DNA of 64,000 nucleotides from Antennarius striatus (taxonomy: Eukaryota > Chordata > Actinopteri > Lophiiformes > Antennariidae), in the NCBI RefSeq assembly GCF_040054535.1, contig NC_090784.1, positions 12,645,001 to 12,709,000 on the forward strand, given 5' to 3'. Under the pieces are notes generated by a model, which worked only from the letters and a program-made list of their open reading frames with translations, did no database searches and was not told the origin of the DNA. How positions within the stretch are numbered: position 1 is the stretch's first letter; each line of letters opens with the position of its first letter. The position numbers and the translations under genes are program-made. This document shows positions 1-11,900 of the stretch, one piece after another.

Positions 1-2832
1 AGGTTTTTAGCCCTGCTACTAAGCAAACACATTCATATGAGATTAATGAGTTTCATCACACACATTACATTATGGTCAGATATCTTGTGTTGTCTCCATA
101 ACAACCTGTCTGTCTTCTCAGAGAGAGACCATCTACCTGCCTAGAAGTGATTAAATGTACAGACACAGTGGTTTATGGGTCTTTTACTTTATTACACTCT
201 TAATCAGCTTGATCAGGTTTTATTTCTCAGATTGCACATACAGTCTCACAACTTTTTTTTTTTTGCCAAATTGTAATATCTTTCTGTTTTTTTGGAACAT
301 GTCTTTGGTTAAAGGTCTGAATGGAGATGAAAAGCAGATCTCTCAATGATGCTATCAACATTCCTACAGTCTGCAGCGTAATTGAAATTAGTCAGATATT
401 ATCAATTGCCAATATTTAGCAATCTCTACACAAATTGAGTCATTTGCTTCTACTTGTGCTTAGTGCGACTCCTTGTCAATTAGACAGAGATCATATGTCC
501 AACACTATTTCACATTTCCAAACCTCTACAATTTTAGGTGAAAGCATGACCCTAGCAGCACAGTGCACTTATCACTGTGCTGCTGACTGATTATTACATA
601 TAAATAAAAAATACAGAATAATTACATCCAAAACACAGCATTGTAAAAGGCAATAATGCAGCAATTAAAATCTCAATAACATTGTCTATATTTTGTCAGG
701 AATTAAGGGACAGACCAACAAAGAAGTCTAGAATTTGACAGAGGACATACGTACAAATGTGATTGGAGTAACTACAGTGTACACCATTCTAAGTCTGCTA
801 AATGCTGGTAGGAAACCTTCAGTGGTTTGGGAAACACAGGCAAGCTTATTCTCATCTATGGTTTCAGTAGTATCATAACAAGATCAACTGACTTAAACTG
901 TGAACATACAACATTTTTCATTCACTAACTAAGCTGTACAAAGTATACAATGGCTATGACTTCTCTTCACCTGTCATAACACAACCACAACCTGCAATGA
1001 ACCTGCCTAACCAGAGAAACTGAAGATTGATGCAAAATCAAAGGTTTTGCTTATTTCAAAGTACATTAAAATGAAAAAAAGAAAATTTCTCAAAATGGAC
1101 AAATTACTGTTTTAAGAGAAAATTTCTACCTGTATGAACTTCATAAAATATGAAAAGATTTTGGTATGGATTATTTATGCTATAGCCTAGCGGTACATGT
1201 CAATAAAAAAAGTAACATCCCACATCTTGACCCTGGTCTTTTAAGACTTAAATGGTGAATGGAAATCAACCTTGACATACTAAGCAACTGAGAGCCATAA
1301 AAAGGGGAAATCCCTTTTTATTTCCCTACACTCCGTAATATGCTGATCATAAATACGACAAACCATGAGTAATTCAGTGAGAAACTATTCAGGAAGAGAG
1401 TAACTTAAATCTAGCGTCTTTGATGCTCTATTATTTCATGTTCTTTGAGTCCACATTTGTCTGGAAGATTTGAAGACACACAGCATGTTTTGATGCTAAT
1501 ATGACATGCCTCAGCTTGAAGTTTCTCTGCACCCGCTAAATGTGAAAATGAACATGCCTGCACAGGAAGTGGTGAAAAGAGCATTAGGCACGTAGTGTGT
1601 CTGTTGGATGTTATCACTACTCGCTCTACTAGTGGGATGATGCTTTACTTAAAGGAGGATGGAATCTCAACGTCTACCTTAAATACATTCAGAAAGAAGT
1701 TACTGTGTCATTGTCTTGTGCTGGTTTTTACAACAGTCCGTTTTCAATCAGCCATGTTAGGAAAATGTTTCTCATTCTCGTTAACAGCACAATGTATTAT
1801 TTTTATGTAATATTCCATTACACCAATGCAAACTAATCATAGAAATGTCTACATATAGTCGTATGTACTTCTTACGATATTTACAGTGTCCATTTTTGAA
1901 CGGTGTCGTTTCAGACTTTTCAAAAAGCAATGACAAGAACAACACAAATAAGCACAGCAGCATCATACACCAAGTTGTCATGCTTTCATTAAAATAATGA
2001 ACGTCTGATTATTCTGTTATACAGCTCATTAGGTAGCAGTAGAAATAAAATAGATAAATTTACTGACGAAGTATCTAAATGGAATATTTGGTATATTTTC
2101 ACAAATAATTTGTTTCTCGGAGGTCAAAAACATAATTTTTTTTTAACCACCAGCGCACAGTAGATCAGCTCCAACTACTGCAGTCTTTTTGGCCTTTGAG
2201 CTTAAATATCTCACACATTCAAAGTAAACTCCTCCTCCTCCTCACCATTTATATCACTGGTATTTTCCAATATTATAGTGGCATTTAGATGTAAATTTAA
2301 TTTGACAATTTTTAGTACTTTTATTCACTGAATGGGTTTTAAAGTGAGAATTACACCATAATTTAACTAGGCTGTTACACTCATCTACACAGATACATTA
2401 TATCTAACTGTGGTACAATTTCAACAAAGAGACTACCACTGAAAAATAAATACTATAAAGCATTATGCACCGTTCAGTTTTAGCTTCTAGTGAAGGGCAA
2501 TAGGTCAAGTCATGCCACTGGGATGGTGTCTATGAGGTGAATGTTGTCAGACACTGCTAATGGACTGAACAATACTCTAATCCAGATGAGCATTACCTAA
2601 TAATGTGTGACTTTGTAACATGTCATTATTCACATTCCGATAATGATGGTTGTTGTTGGTCATTTACAATGGGTTTGGGACGTACGCCATATTTATTCAG
2701 TTATTTTATGTTTGAGACACATCGTAAATCTGTCAAAGAAAAGTGTAGCTGGGATACCACTTTAAGGAAGAAGATGGGGGGGGCGGGGGCAAAAGATGTG
2801 GTCAGGCATGACTTGTTGGTGGCCCCAAAACC
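1..2832 (-). other. aplp2 3' UTR and flanking AT-rich DNA
   Basis: No coding exon seen. The part next to the stop should be aplp2 3' UTR. A minus-strand AATAAA at 2692-2697 is one possible poly(A) signal; others lie farther out and none can be chosen from sequence alone. Confidence 0.5.
554..584. repeat. 12-bp perfect inverted repeat
   Basis: AGCAGCACAGTG at 554-565 and its exact reverse complement at 573-584, with a 7-nt loop. It may lie in the aplp2 3' UTR or beyond it. Confidence 0.85.
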
Positions 2833-2931
2833 TCAGTTCATCTGTTCAAAGAATTTGTAGGTTGGGTTTTCATAGCCATGATTTTGCATTTTGTTGAGCT
2901 GTCGTTCTTCTGGTGTCAACATGGGGTCAAC
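2833..2931 (-). CDS. aplp2: aplp2 exon 17: cytoplasmic tail and stop
   Basis: Residues 679-710 and a TGA stop at 2833-2835. Contains [20 protein letters not shown] and the internalisation motif YENPTY, ending FFEQMN. Confidence 0.97.
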   Translation of the reverse strand, partial: VDPMLTPEERQLNKMQNHGYENPTYKFFEQMN

Positions 2932-5900
2932 CTGCTATGAAAAATAAAGGTTTCAATTATTAGCAACAAAAGATGAAATCATGAGCAAGGACCACATCTC
3001 AAATTTTTGTAAATAACATATGGAATGTGGAATATGACATTTTGAGAAATGTATATATATTTCTATGGCTGTGCACTAAAAAGTGACAGCGAACTAAACA
3101 CAGGATGCTAAATACAGCCTGACTTGGATCGTACCTCCACGATGCCGTGACTGATGGTGCCATATGGCTTCCTGCGCACCAGTAGCAGGCTGATGACCAT
3201 TACCATGGCGATTGCCACGGCAACCACCAGCAAACCCACCATGGCACCTCGATTAAATGTCTCCAATGCATCAGGTTGCTATAGACAGAAAGGGGCAGTG
3301 AAAATTAGAAAAGGCACATATGAAGAGACAATAGATTAGAGGAATTGGAAATAATACTGCGTATTTACCAATTCATCTCTCTCAATCTCAGGAGGCTTGT
3401 TAACCACCTGCTTGAGCTCCAGAGACGTGTTGATCTATGAGGACACGGAACGAGAAAAAATGATGATACACACACACACAGGGCTAATGTTCCTGTTAGT
3501 AAGCAGATCATCTACTGAACTAGGTGTCTGGAATGTTTTACCTTCTCCTCATATTCATATGTGGGACCTCTCTCAGATGTAGTATAATCATACTCATCAA
3601 CTGTAGACAATTAAAGAAATGGAATTAAATATTGAAGTGGAAGCACAAATAAGAAATGTAAAAGTCTGTTATCATTGTAAAAACTTAAGTACAAGCTCAC
3701 CTTTTTTATTAGGCTGCAGCTCTTTAGGGAAAAAGGAGGAGACAAGTTTCATTAACAAAAGCTGTGAGCAGTGGTTCATCATGACCTCCATCAAGTACAA
3801 CATCTAGGACGAACTTGAGGATATTGAATTTGTATTACGTACCAATGCGGGGAGGATAAGGCCTGTTCTGAAATTCTCTTTCCTCCTCCTCTTCATCATC
3901 CTTTTCCTCCTCGCTCTCCGCTGGCAGGAGCTCCTCAGTAGTACGGGTCTCAGAGAAGGAGGTGGTCATTAGCTCACTGATATCTCCCCTCTCTGCTTTG
4001 ACTAGCTCCTCTACAAGTGATGGGAAATTTAAAAAAAAACCCCTCAAAAACAGCAGGAGTCATCTTGACAGTTGTCCGACAACAACTGATGAAATGATGG
4101 GTACAAGTAACTCAGCTTACGAATGTCATCGTGTAGCTCCTCAGCCAAAGAGGGATCTTTGTAAAGCAGTGCGAGGCTCTGGTTCATCCTCTCCTCAATG
4201 ACATGAAGATGTGTGTAGACCTGCACATTTCATTACATTTTATTTAATTCTTGTGTCCTAAGATGCTTTAGAAGTCTGATTTTACCCAAGCATAATGAAA
4301 CTAAAACTGGTGGTTGGCGAAACTCTGTTCTGTTACATGCAGTGTGCATTAACTCTTCTGTCTATAAAGTTCTATGTGCTCCTTAGTCAGCAGAAAATGA
4401 TCCCAGCATCTCAAATGCATCCGAGTGTGCATAAAGCATTTCAGAGGCAAATATCTCAGACTATTTCAGACACACACCTGGAATTTCATCTGTTCAGCCT
4501 TCTGGGGGTCGACAGCGACAATATGCTGATAATGTCTGAGTGTGTGTCTGCGGTCCTTCTGCTCTGCGGCCATGTATCGCTTCAGAGCCTGCAGCACACG
4601 CTCCGGCTATAAGACACAGTGAAAGACAGGACGCAGATGAAAGTGTCAACCAATCACAGAGAAAGACTTGAAAGTACAGCTCTGTAGGACGCAGGATGAG
4701 CTTTCTTTTTATGTTTCTCCCTTCTTCTTCACACAATGACGGACTTGCCTTAGGGGGATCGGACTGCACAGCGGTCAGGTAGTTCTCCAGAGCCAGGCGG
4801 CGGTTGTTGTTAAGTATGGCTTCCACTCTGGCAAGATGAGTCTCCACCAGCCTCTGCCTTTCTCCAGCGACCTGCTCCTCCAGTGTTTGAAGCACAGACT
4901 GGAAATGCTGGAAGGGTGAGGGTGCGGACACGTGAGAGTAAATCTGTTCTCACAATGCAGAAAGAACGTAATCAATAGATTAATCAAGGTAATAGTGCAG
5001 GGTGACTAAAATATCCTTACTTCATTTAAGGCCTGTTGTTCTGACTTAGGCAGATTCTGGGATTGGTTGTCTGCCTCAGCCCATTCCTTCATGATCTGAG
5101 GAATATGTGACAGTGTGACATCTCAATGAAACGCTCTAAAAGAGATATCTAATATAGCACAGCTTCAATTTGTACAGCTGTAGGATGTAAAAACATTCTT
5201 ATAGAAAAAGAGCATTTCCCACATTTAATTACATCCCGCTTCAAAGCGGTGATGTATTGTGATTGTCAGTGTTCGTGTGTTTGTTTGTCCGTTTGTCCAC
5301 CAAATATCTTCACAACCGTTGCAGATAGAAAGATTTTAAAAAAAAATGCATTAGTCGGGCGGCAAAGAGGATGAAAATGAGATGGTGACGTTGACCTGAA
5401 GAAAACTAGGTCAAGGTCAAATTCCAACTTTTGTACACTCAGGAACCGGATAGGATAGAAAGACGAGGGAGAAGGCCAATGTGAGTAAGACCGTAGATCA
5501 GAGCTAGTGTAACAGCATGACAAATAAAGATTCTGATTCTGAAAATGAGGATTGTACCATGGAAATGTTTGCCAAATTCTTATGTCATTTTTTTCATTGA
5601 AGTAGTTCTTAAAGAAAACTAAGCACATTTTAACTGTGCTCCTAAAGACATAATAACCACTGAAGTTGTTGAGCAAGAATGCTTGATATAATTCAAACAA
5701 CAGGGACATCAGCCCCTGTAGCTTTGTGAATTAAAAGAGGAAATTTAATCTCAGACTACTAAATAAATTAAATTAACAAAATAAATTAACTGTTTAAAGC
5801 CTGACCCACATGAACCAAAACCTATTTGTCTGTAGTGTGAATATTACCTCATTGATGCGCTTCATTCTGCGTTCCTCCAGATCAGTTTTGGCACGGAGGA

Positions 5901-8900
5901 AGTTTGCATGCTCTGTGTCATCCACTGGCTTTTCAAAATATACATCAACACCGTCTGTGGGCCGAGGAGTGGCCACTAAATGGGATGAGGAATAGATAGA
6001 AATTATGATGGTCACAGAGAGGGCAAAATCAAGAGATCAATCATCCAGTAATTTAAAAGAACCCTGGCCTAAATGTAACTCAGGGTGAGAAATGAAGATA
6101 TAGCAAGAAAGAAAGAAGGTAATTTTACACTACAGTTACGAGAATGGAAGAAATTAAACAACAATGGAGAACTATGCCTGCTTTGTCGGAGAGAGAACTT
6201 GGGTGTGAAATGATAATTATTTATACCAGAGTCCTTACCAGGTTAATCTTCACCACATTTTGTAAAACAAAGAAACAATCATAACTAGATGTTCCTGAGT
6301 GTTTAACTGATATCAAATAGAGGAAACAAATTAAGAAGATTATTGAAAAGAGATCAAACTAAACCAAAATGATTTTGCTATAGTTATGATGTAATCAATA
6401 CATGTGGTTTAGACAAGAAATACACATTCAATTATAATTGAAATATAAATACTTCAGGAATGATGTTTAAAGGGCCAGTTTATTCATACCCATCAAAAAT
6501 TCCACTTTCCTTTAAGTAGCATTTTGATTATTTAGGTGGGAGTTGCTAAGTTTTGAAAGAATATACAATAATTAAAAATGATATTAAAGCAGTGTTGCCA
6601 GAAAATAGTTCCTGAAGATGTTTTGCTTAAGGTCTGGTTAGACGGCCATTTCACAGAACCCTGAACTGATATTTCCATATTAGTTAAATAAAGCTAGATA
6701 AAAAGAGCAAGTAAGGGTTAAAATAAAAGATTTTTGGGTGAAGTCTCTTTAAAATATTGTTGGGTAATAAAAAACAACAATATTTCGTGTCTGCGTCGAG
6801 GTATTTCACATTTATCACCTTATGCACATATTTTTTTATTTAAAATGAAAATAATGAATTTAAAGTGAATTAAATTAAATTTGCATACTTTGTTCTTCCA
6901 TCAGACGGTCAGATATTCTACTTTTGTGCATATGGGCTTAAATTCCACTGATGCCTGGACCTCCCTGTGAGTGTGGAGGAATAACACACTAGTATACATT
7001 TAGAAAGAGACGTATATGTGCATGTTAGAGACATACATAGAACACATCCACGCTTGGGGGAATGTGGACTATTTTTATCTAATTTGTGTTGTGAAAGAAG
7101 TGTGGTCTTCCCATTACGAAATGAAAAAAAAAAAGCTCTAAGTTCAGGAGTTGAGAACCACAGACTAAACCTTCTGACACTGAATAAAAGGCCGAGCAGC
7201 AAGAAGCAGAGACACTCACAGCCGTCTCCTTTAATCAGAGGAGTGGAGGTGGTTGGCTTGTGGCTTTTCTCATAGTAGAAGGAGTCCAGATAGTCTGACG
7301 TCTGGTAGGGACCTGAGTCGATAGGATATTCATACTCATCTAAGTCTTTCACAGCTATTGCGTCCTCTTCCTCCTCTTCTTCCACCTCTTCTTCATCAAC
7401 TTCGTCTTCTTCATCCTCCTCCTCCTCTTCCTCTACCACTTCTTCATCCTCTTCTTCCATATCAGTCTCCTCCACATCCGTGTCAGGAGAGGGGCTGGGT
7501 GTGGGGGGTGTCGCTTTAGAGCTGCAGGAGAGGAAACAGTTATTACTCTGAAGGCTTCATCCGTCACCTTCCACCATCCGCATGTTTTCATGATCATCTT
7601 ACAGAGAGTTGAGTTTTCCACTGGTTTGTGATGTGAGTATCTGAGGACCAGCAGGGACGTCTCTCTCCTCTGTCTCTCCTTTACTGTTGGTGCTCACTCG
7701 GCCCGGGCAGCACACGTATTCAACCCCCCTGAAATGGTCCCCACATGGCAACAACATCCCATAGCTGTGGAGCTCTAGATTATCTGTCGCACATTCCTGG
7801 GGGGGAGGCCATTATGTACATTAAAAACAGAATGTACAGCATATGTGAGGTTTATTTCCATTTTATATTTAATTACTTGGAAGAAATGTTGTAGATTTCT
7901 GTTATAATCAGATATAATTCTGAATTTCACGATAAAATACTTCTAAAGAAGGCATACAAATGAAGAAACTTTTGTGTCTGCAGTAAAATATTACAAATTT
8001 ATAAGATACACAAGCTGAAAGTCCAACACAAAATAAAATTTTTGGCTCTAATATGGTTTAAAAAACTTTCATTCTACATTTTGAACATCTAAAATATATC
8101 TGCCCCCTCACCTTCTTAGCAATGTTGTGCCAATACACGTAACTCTTGCAAGTATCCATCTGCTCCTGGTGGAGGAAACGGCATCGGTCGGGCACCAGCA
8201 AGGCCTCGCTCACATACTCGCCCTCTGCAGCACGATTGAAGGAAAGCCAATGTGAAATAACTCCTAACAGTAAAAACTAAGATCTACAACTCAGAAGTCG
8301 GTGCTGTATTTGAACCTGCAGCCTGAAATGTAAATGTGAAACCTGTGAAGAGAACATATGAATGAACATGGCACAAAACCCAGGGAACATGAAAAAGTAT
8401 TATGACAGAGAAGCTAGCCTGGGAGAATACAGATAATTCAGTTCAAATATTCTTCACTCAAGCTAAGAATAAAGCATTGATTACAGAGGTAAAGATTTGA
8501 CTGTTTTGTTTTACACAACAGAATAAGGCTTATGTTATAAACAAGATTTTGCATTATGCTTAAACTTGTTCTTCCTGAAGCAGCGCTATCATGTTGTTCT
8601 TGCTCATGCATAAAGGAGAGGGTCCAACCACACAACAGGCAGTACCCTCTGGTGGTATGCAGCACACATGGCCTCTCTTTAATCCCCACGTAGAGATGCT
8701 TGATGTGTCTTCAGCTGCACAACACTGTTGTGCATCAGTGCGTCGCAACAGTTCAAATTAAATTATGAAGTTTATTCCTAAAGGATGTGTTTTGGTTACA
8801 AAAAATGAAAATCAATTAATGGGGATGAAATTTTACCGTTATGTCAACTTCTGAAAGATGAACGAATCTCATGCAATAAAAGCAAAATTAATATTCTACC

Positions 8901-11900
8901 ATCTAGGGAAATATACTTATTGGATTTTCCTTGTGAGTCAGGTAAAAGATTGGCACAGCTACACAGATATTACATTTCATTATTTGTTTATTATGTACAA
9001 ACACTGAATGTGACAACGATGATTTGTTGCTTTTAGACTTGTTTCTTATTTTTTTTAATTAGTAAGATTTGCTAGTTGTCAGATTTTATTACTTTTGGAA
9101 AGAAATCAACTAGCTGCTTCCCTCTGTTTTCAGTCCACGGAGATACAGTAAGCTAACTTCCTGCTGATTCCTATAGTTTATCCTTTAAAGGAAAACATGA
9201 GATTTCAATCAATCTTATCATTGAACTCCCAGCAAGAAAGTGAATATGATTATATAAAAATCATCCTTGATCTCGCCACCCACATTTCCTTCCATTTCAG
9301 TGTCACACTATCAAAATAAAGGTCAGAAAAAGGTCTTCATTTCATCTGATCTTCATTTTATAAAATGGATGTGCAGTAAATCTATGAGCAAAAAAACACG
9401 TGTGATGAGGCACTTTCTTTTCAAAGACACAAAATTATAAACCCAGGTAGACGTGATTGTGTAATTTACTAATGATAACTATGAGCTGTTCTTACCTAGA
9501 CAGCGGTAGGGCAGGACTATGAAGGGGTGAGTCTGGCAGCGTCCCCAGCCTTTCTTACACCAGGCGTAGATGGTGACGGGGGTTTTTGACTCCTCTATAT
9601 GGGAGATCTGAAGTGTTGGGTACATCTGGATGCACAGGTTCATGCAGAGTTGAGGAAAACACAGAAAACAGATAGATGTATGGATAGAACAAAGAGGGTT
9701 GAAGACAAGAGGAGTAGGGGACATGATGAATTTGTTTAGAACAGAGATGCAGTGATTAGTTGGGAGGGTAGAATAAAAGTAGCGAGGTCAGGGAAGAAGA
9801 GGTTGGAGAAGACTAACAAGGGAAGCAGTCATGCAATACACAGTATTCTCGATCTACAGGCACAAATACATGTAAGAACTTCTTCTGAAGCCGTGTTGGA
9901 CAAGATTTTTTCATTCATTTCAATGAACATTTCACATCTGACAAATTTAATTTAAAATCTAGGCCAATAATTCACAAACGCATAATACTGTTAATAATAC
10001 TGAGAAATGTGGCTTGCCCAGAATCTGCATGCTTTTTTTTTTTTTTTACAAATTGAAAAAACATTAAAATAACAGACGGCATTTGTGTAAAAGCAATCAC
10101 AGATTCACCACTGTAAGCTAATCGCATTACAGTCCATTCAGGCTCATGGCTGCAGCTTGCTGTAGCAGCTATGTCGGCTTTGGCCACCAGATGGCGCTTG
10201 GCTGCCTCTGAGTCAGATAAAAATGTTTGGAGAAGTGTGGGGAGAGTATGTGTACCACTGTTTACTTCACAGTAAACGGTAATAGGTATGTACACATGAT
10301 AGAAAACAAGAAAAAGCGGATGGTGGCAAGAACAAAACAATTAAATGCTCCAACAGGCCACCATCGCTTCACTAAATGTGGGTAAATGTCTAGAGTCATA
10401 GGACGGGAGTTGACAAAACAAATATGAGAAGAAAAAAACATTTAAATTTGCTTGTTTTACATTTAATCAATAAAAATATTTCAAACTCAGCTCAGGTCTA
10501 CTTTTCCATTGATTACTGTATTTTGATAATATTTGTTGTGATGATCCACACTGGTAGTCGTATTTATAATATCACCAGCTTGAGGACCCTACCTCCTGAC
10601 AGTGGGACAGGATTTCACTGGGCTCTTTGAAGCAGCCCTGCCGGCCCTGAGGATCTGGCTGCCACTGGCCGGTCTGTAGGTCCATGTGCAGGAGCTGACG
10701 GCCACAGAACATGGCAATCTGTGGCTCTGTTACCTGGATGCCTGGTCCGTTCACCTCGGTCATGGACAGCGCCTGCAGCATTGAGGGAGGGGGAACATGA
10801 GGAGTGAGAATGTCAATACAAATTTAGTGGCCTATAATATTGTGTCTGAAACTGATCCTGGATGGGGAGAACACAGAATTTTAAAGACAGAAAGAGGTGC
10901 ATGCACAGCAGGCATGACTGAAAATTGCACCAGAGAACGACAGCGAACCTAAAATGTAGTGATCCATAGCGGATTTTTGAAATGACACTAAAGCAGCCAA
11001 AAATGGACTAATAAATAGCCAGTGTACAATAAGATTTAGAAGAGTGTGTAAAATAATTCCCCCCTCCTCCTTCCTCAACTGCAGCAGCCTTCTAGAATGT
11101 TGTTGCTATTGATCATTGGATATGTTGCCTCTGCCTGAAGGACGGCCCAGGGGATCTGACACAGAGGCACAAACAGCAGCTACGACTGGGATTCAGGTGT
11201 TAATACAAGCTCATTGACCGATGTCCCACTTCACTACATTAACACACAGAACAGACCCAGTGAATAAAGGGCTACGCAGGGGCAGAGAAGTTCTAGTAAC
11301 AGCACGGAGGACTTCATATACCTCCACAGACATAAGTGATTTTTCAGAAACTAAAGATCATGAGATTAAAAAAGAAATGTTGGTTGATTCACTGCAGCAG
11401 TAATGTTCATGTTAGGATCATGCAATACTGTCCAATGCAGAAACTCAACGAAATGCATCCCACTCCCTATAACTGCTTATGTAAAGCTCATATCTTTTTG
11501 TCTGTGCTCACAAGCAGAGAACCAGACCTCATGACGTCAGACAAGATGAGCAACGCTGAGCCAGTTAGAACAAAGATGCCCAAAGGGAAGAAATGGAGGA
11601 GAAAAATCTGAGGGAATGACGCCTGATCAAAGGGAAGCCCTATTTTGGTTGACCGGAACTCAAGCTTTTGAAGTCTTAATTAAAAGTAACACAGAACTTA
11701 AAAAAATTACAAAAAAAAATAAAAATGAGATGAGCCCTGAGCAGTCTGAGAATTTTAATTATTAATTATTGTTTAAGAGGAGTTTCCGTTTCTGCATGTC
11801 CTTGCGGATTTTTACAAATTACAGCTCTACTTCTCATTACCGCCGACAATGTCCCAAAGCCGACCGATTTTCTACGATTCATGACTGACTTTTTCTTACC

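Noticed and set aside
6918..7219. Extension of the acidic reading frame past aplp2 exon 6
   Set aside because: It runs past a strong GTGAGT donor into intron and shows no domain; exon 7 joins in phase.
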